A stretch of DNA of 5,098 nucleotides from the NCBI GenBank assembly GCA_002839535.1, contig PGYF01000013.1:1-5098 (forward strand). Reading direction: 5' to 3'. Made by a program: the position numbers and the translations under genes. The notes under the pieces are model-generated. The model had not been told where the DNA came from and made no database searches. It was given only the letters and a program-made list of their open reading frames with translations. Numbering within the stretch: the first letter of the stretch is position 1; every line of letters starts with the position of its first letter. The stretch is from Nitrospira bacterium HGW-Nitrospira-1 (GTDB taxonomy: Bacteria > Nitrospirota > Thermodesulfovibrionia > Thermodesulfovibrionales > UBA6898). Positions 1 to 5,098 of the stretch are shown here, one piece after another.

Positions 1-114
1 GTGTTTCTGGTAATACTTCAGACCCTTCTGATAATCATCCTGTTGCGCAAAGACCGCCGTAACAATAGAAAATAAAAATACCGATAAGACGATAAACATG
101 AATGACTTTTTCAT
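1..114 (-). CDS. Secreted protein, N-terminus only (possibly TPR-like), runs off window
   Basis: A reading frame starts with ATG at 114 and stays open through all 38 codons to the window edge, so the gene is partial. The N-terminus is MKKSFMFIVL followed by a hydrophobic stretch and a VFA-QQ junction at residues 21-25, a good Sec signal peptide with likely cleavage after Ala23. The product is therefore probably periplasmic or envelope-associated. The mature part begins QQDDYQKGLKYYQKH. Its tyrosine/lysine-rich pattern resembles the first helix of a tetratricopeptide repeat, but only 15 mature residues are visible and this is a guess. A strong AGGAGGT ribosome binding site (119-125) sits 4 nt before the start and supports it. 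The gene lies 27 bp after the PBP1A stop codon with no terminator between, so it is probably co-transcribed. The existence of the gene is fairly sure; the function is unknown. Confidence 0.75.
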   Translation of the reverse strand, partial: MKKSFMFIVLSVFLFSIVTAVFAQQDDYQKGLKYYQKH

Positions 115-118
115 TGTG

Positions 119-125
119 ACCTCCT
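119..125 (-). promoter_or_regulatory. Shine-Dalgarno site of the secreted-protein gene
   Basis: On the minus strand the sequence AGGAGGT lies 4 nt before the ATG at 114. It is a perfect match to the anti-Shine-Dalgarno core and is the only canonical ribosome binding site in the window. The other three genes have none at normal spacing. Confidence 0.8.
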
Positions 126-141
126 CTGCCTGTATCAGGCG

Positions 142-2457
142 TTAATCGAAGTTAAGCTGCGTCGGGTCCTTTATCTCCCATATCTTCCCTTTTGTCTCGG
201 AAGGGGCGATTTGTCTGGGCTGCGTCCCTTCCTTGAAATATTCCTTTATGCCCGATCCATCACGGGAAAGCAGACCTGTTTCAGGGTCAATAGAATAGCT
301 GACTATGCCTTCGGGGATGGAAAAATTCTCCGGTTCTCCTTTCAGGGCGTTGTTCATGAAAGAGACCCATATCGGGGCTGCGGCCCTGGCCCCTGTTTCC
401 TGGGCGCCCAGTGATTTTAAATTATCAAAACCTACCCATACAGAGGCCGCAAGATTAGGGGTATAACCTGCAAACCATGCGTCCTTATAATCATTGGTAG
501 TGCCGGTTTTTCCCGCAACCGGTCTGCCTAAAGCCCTGGCCCGCCATCCGGTGCCGTATCTGACAACATCCTCCATCATTGAGGTTATGAGAAACGCGGT
601 CTGAGGACTTATGGCCTGTTCAGAGTTCGGTTCACTGCTTTCCACGATCCTGCCCTGACGATCAGATACATACTTTATATATATGGGATTAGTCTTCATC
701 CCATTGCTTGCAAATACATTATATACCATCGCCAATTCAAGAGGCGTAATGCTGAATGACCCGAGCGCCACGCTGAGATTCCTCGGCATATCGCCATAAA
801 ATCCAACAGTGTGGGAAAAGTTTATCAGGGCGTCGATCCCTATTGCTTCCGCAAGCTTGACGGTTACAACGTTTCTTGAAAACGCAAGCGCTTCCCTCAG
901 CCGCGTAGGGCCGTAAAATTTATGATCGGCATTCTCAGGACTCCATTCTTTTTCCGCACCCCCGGTATAGGTTATGGGCTCATCAAAGATAATGCTTGCA
1001 GGCGTGAACCCGTGGTCTATGGCAGCAGCGTATATGATCGGTTTGAATGACGACCCCGGCTGGCGTTTTGCGAACAGGACTCTGTTGAAGTCGCTTTTCG
1101 TAAAGTCGTAGCCGCCCACCATGGCCCTGATGAATCCTGTATAGGGCTCGATGGCAACGAGCGCCCCCTCTACTTCAGGTTCCTGCTCAAGGGAAAGCTG
1201 TAAGGTCTGCTTCTGAATACTTTTTATGCTTACTTTTATCATGTCCCCTGGCTTCAATATCCTGGTCAGATCAAAATTTTTAATCATCTTTGCCGTGCCT
1301 TGTTTTGGATCCAGCGCCTTTGACGCCCACTGCGCATCATTGAGCGAAAGCCTTCCAATGACGCCCCTTGTCTTTATCAGGGCCTCTTTGGCGTTGACCT
1401 TCAGAACAAGTCCTGAATAAATGTCCCCTGGAGATATTGCGACAGTTGTTGAGAGTTCTTTGCTCTTCAGTTCCTTGTCAATGTCAATATCGCGCCTGTG
1501 TTCAATTGGTCCCCGCCATCCCCTTCTTTTATCAACGTCCCTGAGACCTGATTGCACGGCGTTTACAGCAGCCTCCTGCATGCCCCTGTTTAGAGTGGTA
1601 TATACCTTCAGGCTGCTTTTATAAACAGTATCTGCCCCATATTTGTCTTCAAGGTATTTTCTGATATATTCAGTAAAGTAGCCGTTGACCTCAGAGGAGC
1701 CTTTTTTAAGGCTTGATAAATACAGAGGCTGCTTGTAGGTGTTCTCCTTTTCGGCTTTGCTGATATACCCTTCATCTTCCATGCGGGTAAGGACAGTGAA
1801 CTGTCTCTGTTTGGCCTTTGTCAGATTATTAAAAGGTGAATAGGAAGAAGGGGCCTTTGCCAGTCCTGCAATCATGGACGCCTCGGCCAGATTGAGCTGT
1901 TTTGCGGACTTGTTGAAATACTTCCTTGCCGCCATTTCAACGCCGTATGCCCCATGACCGAAATAAACCTTATTCATGTACAGCTCGAGGATCTCTTTTT
2001 TCGTAAGGTTTTTTTCGATCTTAAACGCAAGGGTGACTTCCATTAATTTTCTTTTGATGGTTTTTTCAGGGGACAAAAATACCACCTTTGCGAGCTGCTG
2101 GGTTATAGTGCTGCCGCCCTCCCTGAGGCTTGCGTGGATGATGTCTGTGGCAAGGGCCCTTGCAATGCCGATGTAATCTATGCCCTTATGCTTCCAGAAT
2201 CGGGAATCCTCAACAGCTACAAGCGCATTGATCATATTCTTTGGGATAGTGTCGATCGGGACGAATATGCCTTTTTCGATTTTCAACTCGCCAATAAGGG
2301 CGTCGTCGTCGGCATAAATTTTTGTGCCGCCAGCAGGGCTATATTTCTTCAGTTCCTCTATGGATGGGACGCCGCGGGAGACCGCAATATATCCGCCGGC
2401 AATACCGCCAAGGATTAAAGACAGGAGAATAAGGATAATGATAAGCTTTAGTTTCAT
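142..2457 (-). CDS. mrcA: Penicillin-binding protein 1A, bifunctional transglycosylase/transpeptidase (class A PBP)
   Basis: This inner-membrane enzyme polymerises lipid II into glycan strands and cross-links the stem peptides in the periplasm. The 771 residues begin with a signal anchor (about 4-26, an I/L-rich run then GG). The glycosyltransferase family 51 domain (about 50-225) shows EDSRFWKHKGID with catalytic Glu83, then EGGSTITQQLAK with second Glu113, KEILELYMNKVYFGHGAYG and the AEASMIAGLAKAP motif. An OB/S1-like insert (about 335-425) separates it from the transpeptidase domain, as in PBP1A. That domain has all three penicillin-binding motifs: SSFK with nucleophile Ser469 and Lys472, SRN at 527-529, and KTGT at 650-653. 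It is somewhat shorter than E. coli PBP1A (about 850 residues) but looks intact. The ATG at 2457 is chosen because it places the signal anchor exactly at the N-terminus; no Shine-Dalgarno precedes it. It starts 30 bp after the feoB stop. The name ponA is also used for this gene. Confidence 0.96.
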   Translation of the reverse strand: MKLKLIIILILLSLILGGIAGGYIAVSRGVPSIEELKKYSPAGGTKIYADDDALIGELKIEKGIFVPIDTIPKNMINALVAVEDSRFWKHKGIDYIGIARALATDIIHASLREGGSTITQQLAKVVFLSPEKTIKRKLMEVTLAFKIEKNLTKKEILELYMNKVYFGHGAYGVEMAARKYFNKSAKQLNLAEASMIAGLAKAPSSYSPFNNLTKAKQRQFTVLTRMEDEGYISKAEKENTYKQPLYLSSLKKGSSEVNGYFTEYIRKYLEDKYGADTVYKSSLKVYTTLNRGMQEAAVNAVQSGLRDVDKRRGWRGPIEHRRDIDIDKELKSKELSTTVAISPGDIYSGLVLKVNAKEALIKTRGVIGRLSLNDAQWASKALDPKQGTAKMIKNFDLTRILKPGDMIKVSIKSIQKQTLQLSLEQEPEVEGALVAIEPYTGFIRAMVGGYDFTKSDFNRVLFAKRQPGSSFKPIIYAAAIDHGFTPASIIFDEPITYTGGAEKEWSPENADHKFYGPTRLREALAFSRNVVTVKLAEAIGIDALINFSHTVGFYGDMPRNLSVALGSFSITPLELAMVYNVFASNGMKTNPIYIKYVSDRQGRIVESSEPNSEQAISPQTAFLITSMMEDVVRYGTGWRARALGRPVAGKTGTTNDYKDAWFAGYTPNLAASVWVGFDNLKSLGAQETGARAAAPIWVSFMNNALKGEPENFSIPEGIVSYSIDPETGLLSRDGSGIKEYFKEGTQPRQIAPSETKGKIWEIKDPTQLNFD

Positions 2458-2465
2458 GTAATAAA

Positions 2466-2487
2466 ATTATAACCTTGTTTTTAAATA

Positions 2488-2495
<8 letters not shown>
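2466..2495 (-). promoter_or_regulatory. Candidate promoter for the PBP1A gene
   Basis: On the minus strand a perfect TATAAT (2471-2466) lies 8 nt before the PBP1A start codon. A weak -35, TTTACT (2495-2490, 4 of 6 to TTGACA), lies 18 nt upstream of it and overlaps the last codons of feoB. If used, transcription would start at or within a base or two of the ATG, which fits the lack of a Shine-Dalgarno site. The stretch is AT-rich, so a chance TATAAT is possible; this is an inference. Confidence 0.35.
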
Positions 2496-4433
<1,938 letters not shown>

Positions 4434-4452
<19 letters not shown>

Positions 4453-4862
4453 TTGTTACAATATCCCCGTATTTCCAGGGTATGACTCTTTCCGTCAAAC
4501 CCATTGCTGCGGCATATCTCTTTCTGGAGATTTTCGAGTTTTTCCGAATAAAATTCAGTAATGCTGCCGCATCTATCGCATATCATATGATCGTGATGGC
4601 TATGTCCAAAGGTATGCTCATATACATTACTCTTTTCCGTCCGTGTGACCTTTTCTACCAGGCCGCTCTCAACAAGGAGATTCAGTGTTCTGTAAACAGA
4701 TGCACGCGACGCCTTTGAGTCCGAATTTTTTATTCTCAGATACAGGCGCTCAGGCTCGAAATGGTCATGAAACGAAAAAACTTCCTTGAGCACAGCGATA
4801 CGCTCTTTTGTGAGTTTCAGCCCTTTCTTTTCAAGAAAGTTTTGGAATATTTTGTTTTCCAT
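4434..4862 (-). CDS. fur: Fur-family metal-responsive transcriptional repressor, probably Fur
   Basis: Fur-family proteins are cytoplasmic dimers that bind a metal corepressor and then block promoters of metal uptake genes. This 142-residue protein has the usual length. The N-terminal winged helix (about 5-82) includes LTKERIAVL and the recognition helix ASRASVYRTLNLL at 51-63. The dimerisation/metal domain holds HHDHMIC at 89-95 followed by two CxxC pairs, Cys95/Cys98 and Cys135/Cys138, the usual structural zinc site. His34 (or His32), Glu82 and the HHDH cluster are likely regulatory metal ligands. The overlap with feoB and the Fur-box-like palindrome in front make Fur more likely than Zur, PerR or Nur; the family is certain, the metal is inferred. 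The ATG at 4862 gives the normal Fur N-terminus but has no Shine-Dalgarno site, and a -10-like element ends only 6 nt before it. It is probably autoregulated and the first gene of the operon. Confidence 0.93.
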
Positions 4863-4868
4863 GGGAGT

Positions 4869-4898
4869 ATTCTAATTGAAATTGAGATTAAATATCAA
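4869..4898 (-). promoter_or_regulatory. Candidate sigma70-type promoter of fur-feoB
   Basis: On the minus strand TTGATA (4898-4893, 5 of 6 to TTGACA) and TAGAAT (4874-4869, 5 of 6 to TATAAT) are separated by 18 nt. Transcription would begin about 7 nt beyond the -10, which is the A of the fur ATG at 4862, predicting a leaderless or almost leaderless message. The Fur-box-like palindrome covers the -35 and most of the spacer, the expected place for a repressor site. The element is predicted from sequence only. Confidence 0.5.
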
Positions 4899-4900
4899 TT
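4880..4900. promoter_or_regulatory. Fur-box-like operator upstream of fur
   Basis: This 21-bp inverted repeat has 10-bp arms around a central A at 4890, with 9 of 10 positions pairing. Its inner 15 bp (4883-4897), TGAGATT-A-AATATCA, match the 7-1-7 Fur consensus TGATAAT-N-ATTATCA at 11 of 14 positions. The centre is 28 bp before the fur start codon and the site overlaps the candidate promoter. Autoregulation of fur, and with it repression of feoB, is the natural reading. Binding by Fur itself is inferred. Confidence 0.6.
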
Positions 4901-4902
4901 GA

Positions 4903-5060
4903 ATTGTGGGTCTTCGTGGATGTGAGTGGGTAAAAATATTAGAAAAAGGCTATTCTTAATCAGAAGAGAGAAAAGGTTGAAAAAATACAATCGCAAATAG
5001 AAAATGGATCTCATTGAAAAAACGAATCCTGAGTGGAAGGATTTGTATGAAGATTTAATA
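4903..5060. other. AT-rich intergenic stretch with no supported gene
   Basis: Between the Fur-box-like site and the terminal stem-loop the sequence is A-rich on the plus strand. No intact gene, RNA gene or riboswitch is recognisable. Short plus-strand frames (about 4943-5014, and 5004-5090 reaching into the repeat) look mildly protein-like but are broken by stops and lack a ribosome binding site. They may be remains of a decayed gene or simple A-rich noise. Confidence 0.5.
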
Positions 5061-5093
5061 TCTGGATTCTCCGGTCAAGCCGGAGAATGACGG
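5061..5093. repeat. Short palindromic intergenic repeat (stem-loop)
   Basis: ATTCTCCGG (5066-5074) and CCGGAGAAT (5080-5088) form a perfect 9-bp stem around the loop TCAAG, flanked by CTGG before and GACGG after. The general form, TGGATTC...GAATGACGG with a variable GC-rich middle, resembles dispersed intergenic repeats seen in many Gram-negative genomes and the ATTCCC...GGGAAT layout of Neisseria dRS3. There is no T-tract after it on the plus strand, so it does not look like a simple terminator. Only one copy is present and the window ends just after it, so being part of a family is inferred. Confidence 0.6.
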
Positions 5094-5098
5094 AGGGG

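Noticed and set aside
128..140. Small hairpin GCCTG-TAT-CAGGC between the PBP1A stop and the next gene's ribosome binding site.
   Set aside because: The stem is only 5 bp and no T-tract follows on the minus strand, so it is not a credible terminator; such short palindromes occur by chance.
2134..2418. Plus-strand open frame of 94 codons opposite the PBP1A N-terminal region.
   Set aside because: It lies wholly antisense to the strongly conserved glycosyltransferase domain, resembles no family I know, and has no sign of its own expression signals.
5066..5088. Stem-loop considered as a rho-independent terminator or a CRISPR repeat.
   Set aside because: No T-run follows on the plus strand; only a single copy is present, with no spacers, so an array is not supported.
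4863..5098. Search of the fur upstream region for a riboswitch, small RNA or tRNA.
   Set aside because: No recognisable conserved core or cloverleaf was seen, and the predicted transcription start at the fur ATG leaves no room for a 5' leader RNA.

Overview
The window holds a compact, one-directional gene cluster on the minus strand. In transcription order it reads: a Fur-family regulator (4862-4434), a FeoB ferrous iron transporter (4452-2488), a class A penicillin-binding protein of the PBP1A type (2457-142), and the first 38 codons of a secreted protein that runs off the window (114-1). fur and feoB overlap by 19 bp; the next two gaps are 30 bp and 27 bp. No terminator-like hairpin with a T-tract lies between any of the genes, so read-through across the whole cluster is plausible.

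The only sizeable non-coding stretch is 4863-5098, upstream of fur. It is AT-rich. Next to fur it carries a near-perfect 21-bp inverted repeat that resembles a Fur box, overlapping a sigma70-like promoter. At the window edge it carries a perfect 9-bp stem-loop of the dispersed 'GGATTC...GAATGACGG' kind. Between them are short, protein-like but broken reading frames on the plus strand.

How the genes work together: Fur with ferrous iron would bind the box in front of its own gene and shut down fur and feoB, a simple feedback loop for ferrous iron import. No feoA or feoC is seen. The PBP1A gene builds peptidoglycan and has no obvious iron role. It may be carried by read-through, by its own promoter in the feoB-ponA gap, or by both.

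Organism: the PBP1A with an OB-like insert, the Sec-type signal peptide, moderate GC content and the dispersed palindrome suggest a Gram-negative bacterium. The FeoB and Fur sequences and the repeat style remind me of Nitrospirota (Thermodesulfovibrio-like) or Desulfobacterota-type anaerobes. This is an impression from sequence style, not a database result. I see no convincing undescribed system. The points most worth checking are the fur operator/promoter layout, the variant FeoB gate motifs and the AT-rich leader region.
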